A stretch of DNA of 64,000 bases, from contig CBDDPZ010000008.1 in NCBI GenBank assembly GCA_965232575.1, positions 1,711,522-1,775,521 on the forward strand. Direction: 5' to 3'. How positions within the stretch are numbered: position 1 is the first letter of the stretch; every line of letters begins with the position of its first letter. Under the pieces are notes generated by a model. The model ran no database searches, was not told the origin of the DNA, and saw nothing but the letters and a program-made list of their open reading frames with translations. This document shows positions 34,020 through 44,363 of the stretch, in pieces. Source of the stretch: Bin5 sp965232575 (lineage in GTDB: Bacteria > Chloroflexota > Anaerolineae > Caldilineales > Caldilineaceae). The position numbers and the translations under genes are program-made.

Positions 34020-34737
34020 ACAGCGGCTGGAATCTTCAGGAGCTACTTTGACTACGACTGAAATCAGTAGGCCACGGAAACTCTATCTTATCGCCCACGC
34101 CTGCACGCGGCAGGTTCCAGATACCGACGCCGCCCTCTGGCAGTTGAATGAGCTTGGCAGAAAGCAGGCCGCGGCGCTCGCCCGCCAGCCCTTCTGGGAC
34201 GAAGTCGATCGGCTGTTGTTAAGCCGCGAACCAAAAACTCGCCTGACAGTTGCGCCGCTTCTGCAAAGAAGAGACCTGCCGGTGGAGGAGGATGACCGCT
34301 TCAATGAGTTGCACCGCTCCCCCGAATGGACCTACGACTATACCGCCCGCGTCGTCGAACTGTTCGGCAGCCCCCGCGAATCCATCGCCGGTTGGGAACC
34401 GGCTGCAACCGCGCTCGCCCGATTCTGCGGAGGGATTGAAGACTGGGCTTCCCGCCATCCACAGGAGACTTTGGCGCTCGTCGGCCATGGCCTTACCTTC
34501 AGCCTCTACCGAGCGCACCTGCTGGGCCTGCCCGTCGTCGCGCTGAAAGACTGGCAGCAGCTCTCCTTTGCCGCCGTTGCCTGTGTGCAGGACGGGCAGA
34601 TCGTTGAGGATTTCGCTGTCCCTCCCGGAGTGCCGCACGTCCCCAGAGGCGCGGCTTCGCCTGCTGTAGACTCAGCGGACGAGCAAATTGACAGCAGGCT
34701 GAAGAAACCAGGCCGCCCCTCTGCCGTTCTGGAGTAA
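34003..34737 (+). CDS. Histidine phosphatase superfamily protein with degenerate RHG motif
   Basis: 244 residues from the ATG at 34003, overlapping hisH by 17 nt. The fold resembles phosphoglycerate-mutase-like phosphatases: KLYLIAHACTR at the strand-1/loop, WQLNELGRKQAAALA, SREPKTRLTVAPLL, and a C-terminal LALVGHGLTFSLYRAHLLG with the second His. The usual RHG is AHA, so the conserved phosphate-binding Arg is missing while the His remains. The tail after about residue 215 is low complexity. Activity is uncertain. HisN-type histidinol-phosphate phosphatase is a possibility from context alone, with no direct support. Confidence 0.75.
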   Translation: MSETVEQRLESSGATLTTTEISRPRKLYLIAHACTRQVPDTDAALWQLNELGRKQAAALARQPFWDEVDRLLLSREPKTRLTVAPLLQRRDLPVEEDDRFNELHRSPEWTYDYTARVVELFGSPRESIAGWEPAATALARFCGGIEDWASRHPQETLALVGHGLTFSLYRAHLLGLPVVALKDWQQLSFAAVACVQDGQIVEDFAVPPGVPHVPRGAASPAVDSADEQIDSRLKKPGRPSAVLE

Positions 34738-34740
34738 GTC

Positions 34741-36288
34741 GTGGAATCCTTCTTCGAGCTGGAATTCGAAATCGTCCAGGTTCTGGCAGTCGTGCTGCTT
34801 GTGGCCTTGGCCGTGCGCCGCATACGACTGCCCTACACCGTGGCGCTGGTCGGAGCCGGGCTGGTCCTGGCCTTCCGGGGCGGCATGCACCTGGAACTGA
34901 CGCCGGGTCTTGTGCTCGGCCTCTTCGTCCCGCCCCTTATCTTTGAAGCCGCTTTTCACCTGCAGTTGAAGGATCTGAAAGCCGACCTGACGCCGATCGT
35001 GGCCATGGCCGTGCCGGGCGTGCTCATCAGCACCGGCATCATCGCCGCTGTTCTGGTTATCGCCGGCGTTCTTCCTCTGCCGGCCGCCCTCATCTTCGGC
35101 GCTTTAATCTCCGCTACGGACCCTGTAGCCGTCGTCGCCACCTTCCGCTCCGTCGGCGCGCCAAAGCGGTTGATGACCCTTGTCGAAGGGGAGAGCCTCT
35201 TCAATGACGGCACCGCCGTAGTCATTTTCCACATCATGCTGGCCCTGGCCTTGGAAGGCACGCTCAATCCGATTGAGGGTCTGGTCGATTTCCTGAAGGT
35301 GTCGGGTGGCGGCCTCCTCATCGGCGGCGTCCTCGGCTACGCCGTCGCCAAGCTGATCGAGCATATCGACGACCACCTGATCGAGGTCACGCTGACGACC
35401 ATTCTCGCCTACGGCAGCTTTATCCTGGCAGAACAGTTCCACTACAGTGGTGTTCTGGCCGTGGTGGTGGCAGGCCTGGTCAACGGCAATATAGGCCCCC
35501 GCGGCATGACCCCTTCCACCAGGATGGCGCTCTTCACTGTCTGGGAATACATCGCTTTTCTCGCCAACTCGTTTATCTTCATCCTGCTCGGGCTCAGCGT
35601 GGAATGGGAGGCGCTCCTCACATATCTCGTTCCTTCGCTGATCGCAGTCGGCGCCGTCCTGGGCGGCCGCTTCCTCGTTGTCTATCTGCTGGGCGGCGCT
35701 GTCCGTCTCTTCGGTCATCATGTCCCGGCCCCCTTCCTCCTTGTGATGTCATGGGGCGGTCTGCGCGGCGCGATCAGCGTGGCCCTAGCTCTGAGCCTGC
35801 CGGCTGCGATTGACAACCGGCCTCAGCTTCTGGCAATGACCTTCGCTGTCGTCCTCTTTACGATTCTGGTGCAGGCAATCTCCATTTCAGGGCTGCTGTC
35901 CCGGCTCGGGTTGACGCAAGATGCCAAGCAGCCTACAGAGTATGAACGTATCCAGGGTCAGTTGCTGGCCATCCGCTCAGCCATCAGCTACGTCGACCGG
36001 CTCTACCGTGACGGGGCGCTCATTCCGACGGCCTATACAACGGTAAAGGCGGAGCTGACCGCACGCGAAGAACACGTGAGCGGTCAGATCGATGAGCTAC
36101 TCGATAGTCAGCCCAACCTGCGCGATCAGATCGTCTCACTGGCGCGGATCGAGGCCCTGCGCGCCGAGCGGTCCGCGCTGGACGAGCTATCGCGCGAAGG
36201 GATCCTCGGCGAGGAGTCGCTGATCGAACTGCAGGCCGAACTCGATGAAGCGATCTACGACAGCGCATCCCAGGGGCAGCATGCCTGA
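34741..36288 (+). CDS. CPA1-family Na+/H+ antiporter
   Basis: 515 residues starting at the GTG at 34741. Roughly twelve hydrophobic segments span about 1-400, including the ISATDPVAVVATF motif and LVEGESLFNDGTAVVIF, which carry the ion-binding Asp and neighbouring residues of CPA1 exchangers. A cytoplasmic C-terminal tail of about 120 residues is charged and helical (RIEALRAERSALDELSREG). It exchanges Na+ or K+ for protons across the membrane. The gene lies 3 nt after the phosphatase-like gene and may be cotranscribed. Confidence 0.93.
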   Translation: MESFFELEFEIVQVLAVVLLVALAVRRIRLPYTVALVGAGLVLAFRGGMHLELTPGLVLGLFVPPLIFEAAFHLQLKDLKADLTPIVAMAVPGVLISTGIIAAVLVIAGVLPLPAALIFGALISATDPVAVVATFRSVGAPKRLMTLVEGESLFNDGTAVVIFHIMLALALEGTLNPIEGLVDFLKVSGGGLLIGGVLGYAVAKLIEHIDDHLIEVTLTTILAYGSFILAEQFHYSGVLAVVVAGLVNGNIGPRGMTPSTRMALFTVWEYIAFLANSFIFILLGLSVEWEALLTYLVPSLIAVGAVLGGRFLVVYLLGGAVRLFGHHVPAPFLLVMSWGGLRGAISVALALSLPAAIDNRPQLLAMTFAVVLFTILVQAISISGLLSRLGLTQDAKQPTEYERIQGQLLAIRSAISYVDRLYRDGALIPTAYTTVKAELTAREEHVSGQIDELLDSQPNLRDQIVSLARIEALRAERSALDELSREGILGEESLIELQAELDEAIYDSASQGQHA

Positions 36289-36297
36289 AAAACCATC

Positions 36298-36371
36298 GAT
36301 CCACGAAGGGGCACGAAGAAACCCCAACTGCTTTTGCCGTTCTTCGTGTTTCTTGGTGTCCTTCGTGGATC
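36298..36371. repeat. Family H palindrome upstream of hisA
   Basis: GATCCACGAAGGGGCACGAAG, the core CCAACTGCTTTTGCCG, and TTCTTCGTGTTTCTTGGTG with CCTTCGTGGATC. It forms a long imperfect hairpin. A related unit sits inside the C palindrome near 12650. Confidence 0.82.
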
Positions 36372-36404
36372 CCCGCCGTTCAACAACGAGGTGCAGAAAG
36401 CGTC

Positions 36405-37748
36405 ATGCGCATCTACCCCGCGATTGATTTGAGAAAAGGACGCTGTGTTCGCCTGCGCCGGGGCGATCCGAACGCTCAGACCGTCTTCAGTGACAACCCG
36501 GCCCGGACGGCCCGCCACTGGCAGAGCCTCGGCGCCGAGTGGCTGCACGTCGTCAACCTGGACGGCGCCTTTGGCGATACGTCCGATTTCCATCCCCAAG
36601 TCCGGCGCCTTTCTCCCGAGGCGCTCGCGGCGGGCGAATCCGTCGGCGCAGGCGACCCAGGGCTTGAATCTGACGATTCCGGCCCTGAACGGCTGCCGGT
36701 GAATCTGCGGCGCCTCGTGCAGATCAGGCAGGCGGTCGATATCCCGATTCAGTTCACCGGCGGGCTGCGCAGCGTCGAGGACATCGAACTGGCCTTTTCG
36801 CTGGGCGCTGACCGCATTATTCTGGGGACCGCGGCCGTGCGCGACCCGGAACTGGTGCGCGCCGCTCTCGAGCGCTGGGGCGTTTCCCGGATCGTGGTCG
36901 GGCTGGACGCAAAGGACGGAATGGTCGCCACCCACGGCTGGCAGAAGGTCAGCCAGGTGAGCGCGGTCGAGTTGGGGCACCGCATGGCCGCGTTGGGCGT
37001 GGAACTGGCGTTGTTTACCGACATCAGCCGCGATGGCCTGCTCGGCGGCGTCAACGTTCAGGCGACGGCGACACTGGCCGATCTGACCGGTCTGCAGGTG
37101 ATGGCGAGCGGGGGCGTCTCCGGCCTCGACGACATCCGTGCGCTCAAACGACATGAACATTATGGCATTGACGGCGTGATCATCGGACAGGCGCTCTACA
37201 CCGACGCGCTGTCGCTGCCGGCCGCGATTGAAGTCGGCAACGCCCCGCGCCTGCGCCGCAGCGCCGGCATCGTCCCCATCCGCCGCGGGGCGTCCGCCGG
37301 CCGGGACGAAGCGCAGCTCCTGCTCCTTTATAATCACTTTTTCGAGGAGTGGCAGTTCCCGCGTGGGGGCGTGGAGCCGGGGGAAACCGACCTGGAATGC
37401 GCTCGCCGGGAGTTTGCCATCGAGACTGGGCTACCGATTCGCAAGCTGTACGCGGACTGCCCTATCTCCCTCGAGTTCACGGTCCACATTCGCGGCTATG
37501 ACGTCCGGCGCGCCATCACCTATTTCCCGGCAGAGATCGGGGAAGGGGACGTGCGGCTCGGCCACCACAACCACAGCCAAGGCCGCTGGTGCAGCCCGGA
37601 GGAGGCGCGGTCCCTCCTGCTTGAAACGTCGCCGGCGCAGATCCCCGCCTGGCGGGCGGCGGCTCGCCTGCTCGAGAACGGCAGGGACGAGGAGCGAGGG
37701 GGAACGGCAGGAGCGAGGGACGAGGGACCAGGGGCGAGAAACCCCTAA
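36405..37748 (+). CDS. hisA: HisA-Nudix fusion: ProFAR isomerase with a C-terminal Nudix domain
   Basis: 447 residues. HisA (about 1-275) is a TIM barrel that isomerises ProFAR to PRFAR. MRIYPAIDLRKGRCVRL, FTGGLRSVEDIELAF, GLDAKDGMVATHGWQ, FTDISRDGLLGG and VMASGGVSGLDDI are visible, including both catalytic Asp regions. It has an unusual acidic insertion of about 36 residues (RRLSPEALAAGESVGAG, onward) before PVNLRRL. The Nudix domain (about 285-425) has EEWQFPRGGVEPGE and REFAIETGL. The first Glu of the REUxEE motif is Ile. The final 25 residues (NGRDEERGGTAG onward) come from F/G repeat sequence. hisF follows directly. Confidence 0.92.
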   Translation: MRIYPAIDLRKGRCVRLRRGDPNAQTVFSDNPARTARHWQSLGAEWLHVVNLDGAFGDTSDFHPQVRRLSPEALAAGESVGAGDPGLESDDSGPERLPVNLRRLVQIRQAVDIPIQFTGGLRSVEDIELAFSLGADRIILGTAAVRDPELVRAALERWGVSRIVVGLDAKDGMVATHGWQKVSQVSAVELGHRMAALGVELALFTDISRDGLLGGVNVQATATLADLTGLQVMASGGVSGLDDIRALKRHEHYGIDGVIIGQALYTDALSLPAAIEVGNAPRLRRSAGIVPIRRGASAGRDEAQLLLLYNHFFEEWQFPRGGVEPGETDLECARREFAIETGLPIRKLYADCPISLEFTVHIRGYDVRRAITYFPAEIGEGDVRLGHHNHSQGRWCSPEEARSLLLETSPAQIPAWRAAARLLENGRDEERGGTAGARDEGPGARNP

Positions 37749-37770
37749 CCCCTGGCCCCTGATTTTCTGG
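37680..37770. repeat. F/G repeat at the hisA-nudix 3' end
   Basis: AACGGCAGGGACGAGGAGCG, GGAACGGCAGGAGCGAGGG, then AACCCCTAACCCCTGGCCCC and TGATTTTCTGG. It encodes the last residues of the fusion protein and ends at the hisF Shine-Dalgarno sequence. Confidence 0.7.
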
Positions 37771-37778
37771 AGGTGATT

Positions 37779-38558
<780 letters not shown>

Positions 38559-38681
38559 CCTGAACTCGATCCGATAAGACAACTCTTGGCCTGGCGGAAA
38601 TTTGTAGGTGAGATGGCTTGCCGCCATGGATTCTTGTCAGGACCAGAATGTAGGCGCGTCTAAGGAGACTGGGGTATAGAG

Positions 38682-40688
38682 ATGGACAGTGTAAAGCTGG
38701 CCATGACCCGATCCTTTAATCAGCAAATTCGCCACACCCGGCGGCTGACTCCGCAGGATCAGGCGCGTTTCGTCACCGCCGTTTCCCAATTCAACCAAGA
38801 CCCGGCAACCCCGGGGCTCAATTTCGAAAAACTAGGCGGCGGGCCCAAGAGCAATCTCTGGTCAATAAGGGCTTCACTCGAACTGCGCATCCTCTTGGCA
38901 GTAGATGACGGCCAGTTCGTCTTCGTCAACGCAGGGCACCATGATGCCATGTATGACTGGGCCGAAAGACGAGACCATTATGTCGATCTGGCTTCGGAAG
39001 ACCTTGCTGATCTCCAGGTAACAGTTCCTGACATTCCGCTATCTTTGAAGCGCGCTTCCACGGGGTCGCCACATCAACCCTCGCTGCCTGACCTACCCGA
39101 GCAAGAGTCGGGCCGTCCTCCCCACTCGCCTCCGGCATCAAAATCTGCCAAAACCGACCCCCTCCTCATCCAGGATCGGATTCGGCGCGTCATCCGCGGC
39201 GACTTTGAGGAATGGCAGCTCTTCCTCCATCCAGACCAAAAGCCTCTTGTCAGCCGCCACTGGTCGGGGGCCGCGCGTATTCGCGGCGCAGCCGGCACAG
39301 GCAAAACAGTGATCGGGCTGCATCGACTGGCGGAACTGGCCCGCCGGTATCCCGATGCTAAAGTGCTCTTCACCTCGAACAGCCGGTCGCTTGCCGAACT
39401 GCTCGAAAAGCGCTTTCTTAACCTCCTCATGGCCCCCTCGAATGTCGAATTCGCCAACATCGACAGAATTGCGTACAGATACGACAGTTGGCCGCCGGCG
39501 CATTCCTCTCTCGTTGATCAGATGTTCGACGCTGCCTGCAGGGAACTCGTTTCAGGCTCTCCGTTGCAGCGAATCGGCCCGGATTATCTGAGAGAGGAGA
39601 TCGAGCGGGTAATCAAGGGGAACGGGCTGGCAAGGATTGAGGACTATCTGTCAGTTGAACGGATTGGGCGCAAGCGCTCCCTCTCGCAAAATCTGCGCAA
39701 GCTGGTATGGGAGCTGTCTGAACTCTGGACCGGTAAGCTGAGTGAACGCAACGCAGTTCCGTTCGCTGACAAAAGGATTCGGGCCAGAGATGCTGTCCAA
39801 AGACTCGCACAAGCCCCTTATCGCTGCGTCGTCGTGGATGAAGCGCAAGACGTGACTTTGGTCGAGCTGCAACTTGTCCGCGCCCTCGTTGCGGGGGACC
39901 CCCAAAACCCCGTGCCCAAAGATGGAATTTTCATATTGGATGACCCTGCACAGCGTATCTATGCCGGCGGTTACCGGCTCGGCTGGGCAGCTCTTGATGT
40001 TTCCGGCCGGGCGCAAGTGCTCAAAAGGAACTACCGCAATGTGCCCGCAGTTTACCGCGCTGCCAAACGAATTCGGGGCCGCGAACTGGTTGCATTGGAA
40101 CATGACGACGATAAGTACGTCCTTGACGCCGAACTGGGCTTTCACGAACGCGACGACCAGAAACCGAATCTTGCCCTTGTTGATTGCAACTGCGAAATTC
40201 CCCATCTGTGCGAGAAGATTCGCGAAATCAACACAGCCGAAAAATACAGTGCAAACGAGATTGCAGTCTTCCTGAAACACAACAGACAGGTTGAGGCTAC
40301 CATCAGATTCCTACAGAATCGTGGCATCGCTTGCGCCAAACTTACCCGTGATGGCATTTCAGGTAGTGGAGTGAGAGTAGGGACTTACGACCGTGCTCGA
40401 GGACTGGAGTTTCGGGCTGTATTCCTTCCCCGCCTGGGCTCAACGCAGTTTCCGGATGACAGTGGTGACCCTGCTGGAGAGCGGCAGAATTTCGACCCGG
40501 ATCAAGATCTGGAATCCCGTCAATTGGAACTGGACCGACTCTACGTTGCTATGACACGCGCCAGGGAACTCCTGCTTCTGATCGCCGACGAAGAGCCCTG
40601 CGAAGAGATCCGGCGAGCTCTGGGCGAAGAGATCATCTTGAGAGACATGCGAGGACGGTCCATCGCGGGTCCCCCACCTACTTATTAG
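38682..40688 (+). CDS. RelE-like toxin domain fused to a UvrD-like SF1 helicase
   Basis: 668 residues. Residues about 8-95 (FNQQIRHTRRLTPQDQARF, LNFEKLGGGPKSNLWSIRAS, VFVNAGHHDAMYDWAERR) look like a RelE/ParE-superfamily fold with its C-terminal basic/aromatic strand. A Pro/Ser-rich linker (about 115-160) leads to an SF1 helicase: Walker A GAAGTGKT near 205, Walker B VVVDEAQDV near 385, LDDPAQRIYAGGY, LKRNYRNVPAVYRAAK, GTYDRARGLEFRAVFLPRL and LYVAMTRARELLLLI. No antitoxin-like gene is adjacent. The gene interrupts the his cluster between hisF and hisE. Function is unknown. RNA cleavage coupled to translocation, or defence, are hypotheses. Confidence 0.87.
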   Translation: MDSVKLAMTRSFNQQIRHTRRLTPQDQARFVTAVSQFNQDPATPGLNFEKLGGGPKSNLWSIRASLELRILLAVDDGQFVFVNAGHHDAMYDWAERRDHYVDLASEDLADLQVTVPDIPLSLKRASTGSPHQPSLPDLPEQESGRPPHSPPASKSAKTDPLLIQDRIRRVIRGDFEEWQLFLHPDQKPLVSRHWSGAARIRGAAGTGKTVIGLHRLAELARRYPDAKVLFTSNSRSLAELLEKRFLNLLMAPSNVEFANIDRIAYRYDSWPPAHSSLVDQMFDAACRELVSGSPLQRIGPDYLREEIERVIKGNGLARIEDYLSVERIGRKRSLSQNLRKLVWELSELWTGKLSERNAVPFADKRIRARDAVQRLAQAPYRCVVVDEAQDVTLVELQLVRALVAGDPQNPVPKDGIFILDDPAQRIYAGGYRLGWAALDVSGRAQVLKRNYRNVPAVYRAAKRIRGRELVALEHDDDKYVLDAELGFHERDDQKPNLALVDCNCEIPHLCEKIREINTAEKYSANEIAVFLKHNRQVEATIRFLQNRGIACAKLTRDGISGSGVRVGTYDRARGLEFRAVFLPRLGSTQFPDDSGDPAGERQNFDPDQDLESRQLELDRLYVAMTRARELLLLIADEEPCEEIRRALGEEIILRDMRGRSIAGPPPTY

Positions 40689-40763
40689 TTCGGCCCCGCA
40701 AGGTCCCATTCCTCTCCCTGTACAGCCCTGAAAACTCCCGAAAAGAACGAAATGGATCGCTAA

Positions 40764-41045
40764 ATGTCCGAACTGATCAACGCCCTTTCAACTACTATCG
40801 CCGACCGCAAGGCCAATCCTACCCCGGAATCCTATACGGCACGTCTCATTGCCGGCGGGACCGGCAAAATCGCTCAGAAGGTCGGCGAAGAAGCTGTCGA
40901 AGTTGTCGTCGCCGCCCTCGAAGAAAGCGACGAGCGCCTCGTCGCGGAAGTGGCCGATCTCTTCTACCACAGCCTCGTACTTCTTGAACAGCGGGGGCTC
41001 TCCTGGTCAGACGTTGAAGCCGAACTGGCCCGCCGCTTCAAATGA
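40764..41045 (+). CDS. hisE: Phosphoribosyl-ATP pyrophosphatase HisE
   Basis: 93 residues, the size of stand-alone HisE. It hydrolyses PR-ATP to PR-AMP in the second step of histidine synthesis. LSTTIADRKANPTPESYTARL and KIAQKVGEEAVEVVVAAL, with ADLFYHSLVLLEQRGL, give the all-alpha MazG-like NTP pyrophosphohydrolase fold with the EExxE and ExxD metal ligands. HisI (cyclohydrolase) is not in the window. The gene lies 75 nt after the helicase fusion. Confidence 0.95.
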   Translation: MSELINALSTTIADRKANPTPESYTARLIAGGTGKIAQKVGEEAVEVVVAALEESDERLVAEVADLFYHSLVLLEQRGLSWSDVEAELARRFK

Positions 41046-41140
41046 TGGCGAATCGTGATGACTTGACCCTAATTAAGATACCTCCCTGAGTCGGACCGCC
41101 CAAGGCGTTTCTCACTTCTTTCACTTACGCTGGTTTTCAC

Positions 41141-41171
41141 CAACCCCTAGCTCCTAAACCCTGACCCCCAT
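41141..41171. repeat. Family G unit upstream of guaB
   Basis: CAACCCCTAGCTCCTAAACC CTGACCCCC. Nothing else recognisable lies in the 41046-41317 gap. Confidence 0.55.
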
Positions 41172-41317
41172 TCCCTTCCAATTCGCGCCCCTTTCCCAGC
41201 CGGTGGTAAAATGGACCACGGTGATTCAAGCTATTTTTACTTTTGTCAGGAGCGGAAGACTATCGCGACATCAGACGAAACGCTGGCGGAATCCATTAAG
41301 CTCCGGGAGGAAATCTG

Positions 41318-42925
<1,608 letters not shown>

Positions 42926-42926
42926 A

Positions 42927-44204
42927 ATGACTGTAACAGCCGTTGTCGGCGCCCAGTGGGGCGATGAGGGAAAAGGTCGCATCGTCGATTACCTGGCCAA
43001 ACGGGCCAACTATGTCATACGCTTTCAGGGGGGCGACAACGCCGGCCACACGGTCGTCAACGACTACGGCAAAACAGTACTCCATATCATTCCCTGCGGC
43101 ATCTTCTATCCGAATGTCCACAATATCATCGGCACCGGCTGCGTCGTCAACCCGCAATCGCTGCTGGAGGAGATCGCGCACCTGAAGTCGATCGGCGTCA
43201 GCTGCGACCGTCTCTGGATCAGCAGCCGCGCCCAGATGGTGCTGCCGTACCACCGCACGCTGGATGAGCTGGAGGAGAAGGCCCGCGGCGCCGATACCAT
43301 CGGCACCACCAAGCGCGGGGTCGGCCCGGCCTACAGTGACAAGGCCACCCGCTCCGGCCTGCGCATCGGTGACCTCCTCCAGACCGACTGGCTGGAAGGA
43401 CGGCTGGACGGCGCGCTGCGCACCATAAATCAGAAGCTGACTATTCTTGGCGGGCAGCCGGTCGACGGCCGCGAGATGTTCGATCTCCTGATGGAGTACC
43501 GTCTGCAGCTGGTCCCCCGCATCGTCGACACCGCGCCCATCCTGCGCATGGCGCTGGAAGCGAACAACGATATCCTGCTCGAAGGCCAGCTAGGCGTCAT
43601 GCGCGACCTCGACTGGGGGATCTACCCCTATGTCACAAGCAGCCATCCTACGGCCGCTTTCGCCCCCTCCGGCGCCGGACTGCCGGCCGGCTCCCTCGAC
43701 GAGGTCGTCGGCGTCTGCAAAGCCTACAGCACCTGCGTCGGCGACGGCCCCTTCCCCGTGGAGCTTCACGACGATATCGGCAAGCGCATGCAGGACATCG
43801 GACAGGAGTTTGGCGCGACCACCGGCCGCCCGCGCCGCTGCGGCTGGTTCGACGGCGTCGCCATCCGCTATGCCGCCTGGCTAAACGGCATGACCGGCCT
43901 CGCCATCACCAAACTGGACGTCCTCGACGGTATCGAAACGCTCAAAATCTGCACCGGCTACCGCCTCGAGGACGGCACAGTGCTCACCGACACCGTTCCC
44001 GACACCTCTCTACTTATGAACGTCCAACCGCTCTGGGAAGAGATGCCCGGCTGGGATGGACCCACAACCGGCTGCGGCAGTTGGGTGGCGTTGCCCGTTC
44101 AGGCACGCGACTACATAAACCGCATCTCCGAGTTGGCCGGCGTGCCTGTCTCCTATGTCTCCGTCGGCCCCGAACGTGACAACATGTTCGGCCGCGGCGG
44201 CTAG
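42927..44204 (+). CDS. purA: Adenylosuccinate synthetase
   Basis: 425 residues. It condenses IMP and aspartate with GTP toward AMP. VVGAQWGDEGKGRIVDYLA is the P-loop, followed by GGDNAGHTVV, the GTTKRGVGPAYSDKATRSGLR-type segment (TIGTTKRGVGPAY), LLEGQLGVMRDLDWG and CTGYRLEDG. The start is 1 nt after the guaB stop, so both branches from IMP are probably coexpressed. The 159 nt after it (44205-44363) show no convincing gene. Confidence 0.97.
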   Translation: MTVTAVVGAQWGDEGKGRIVDYLAKRANYVIRFQGGDNAGHTVVNDYGKTVLHIIPCGIFYPNVHNIIGTGCVVNPQSLLEEIAHLKSIGVSCDRLWISSRAQMVLPYHRTLDELEEKARGADTIGTTKRGVGPAYSDKATRSGLRIGDLLQTDWLEGRLDGALRTINQKLTILGGQPVDGREMFDLLMEYRLQLVPRIVDTAPILRMALEANNDILLEGQLGVMRDLDWGIYPYVTSSHPTAAFAPSGAGLPAGSLDEVVGVCKAYSTCVGDGPFPVELHDDIGKRMQDIGQEFGATTGRPRRCGWFDGVAIRYAAWLNGMTGLAITKLDVLDGIETLKICTGYRLEDGTVLTDTVPDTSLLMNVQPLWEEMPGWDGPTTGCGSWVALPVQARDYINRISELAGVPVSYVSVGPERDNMFGRGG

Positions 44205-44363
44205 CCATCCTGTAGTGGAGACGCCGCCGGCCGCCGAACAAAGTTCTGGAAACTCCGGCCCGAGACAACAGCATCCTCGCTTTTCATCGCCGCAATCCGG
44301 CGCCAGGTCTATGACTCCCGCCAAACACGCTGAAGCATTTGCCCTGCTCTGGGAGCGGCACTA

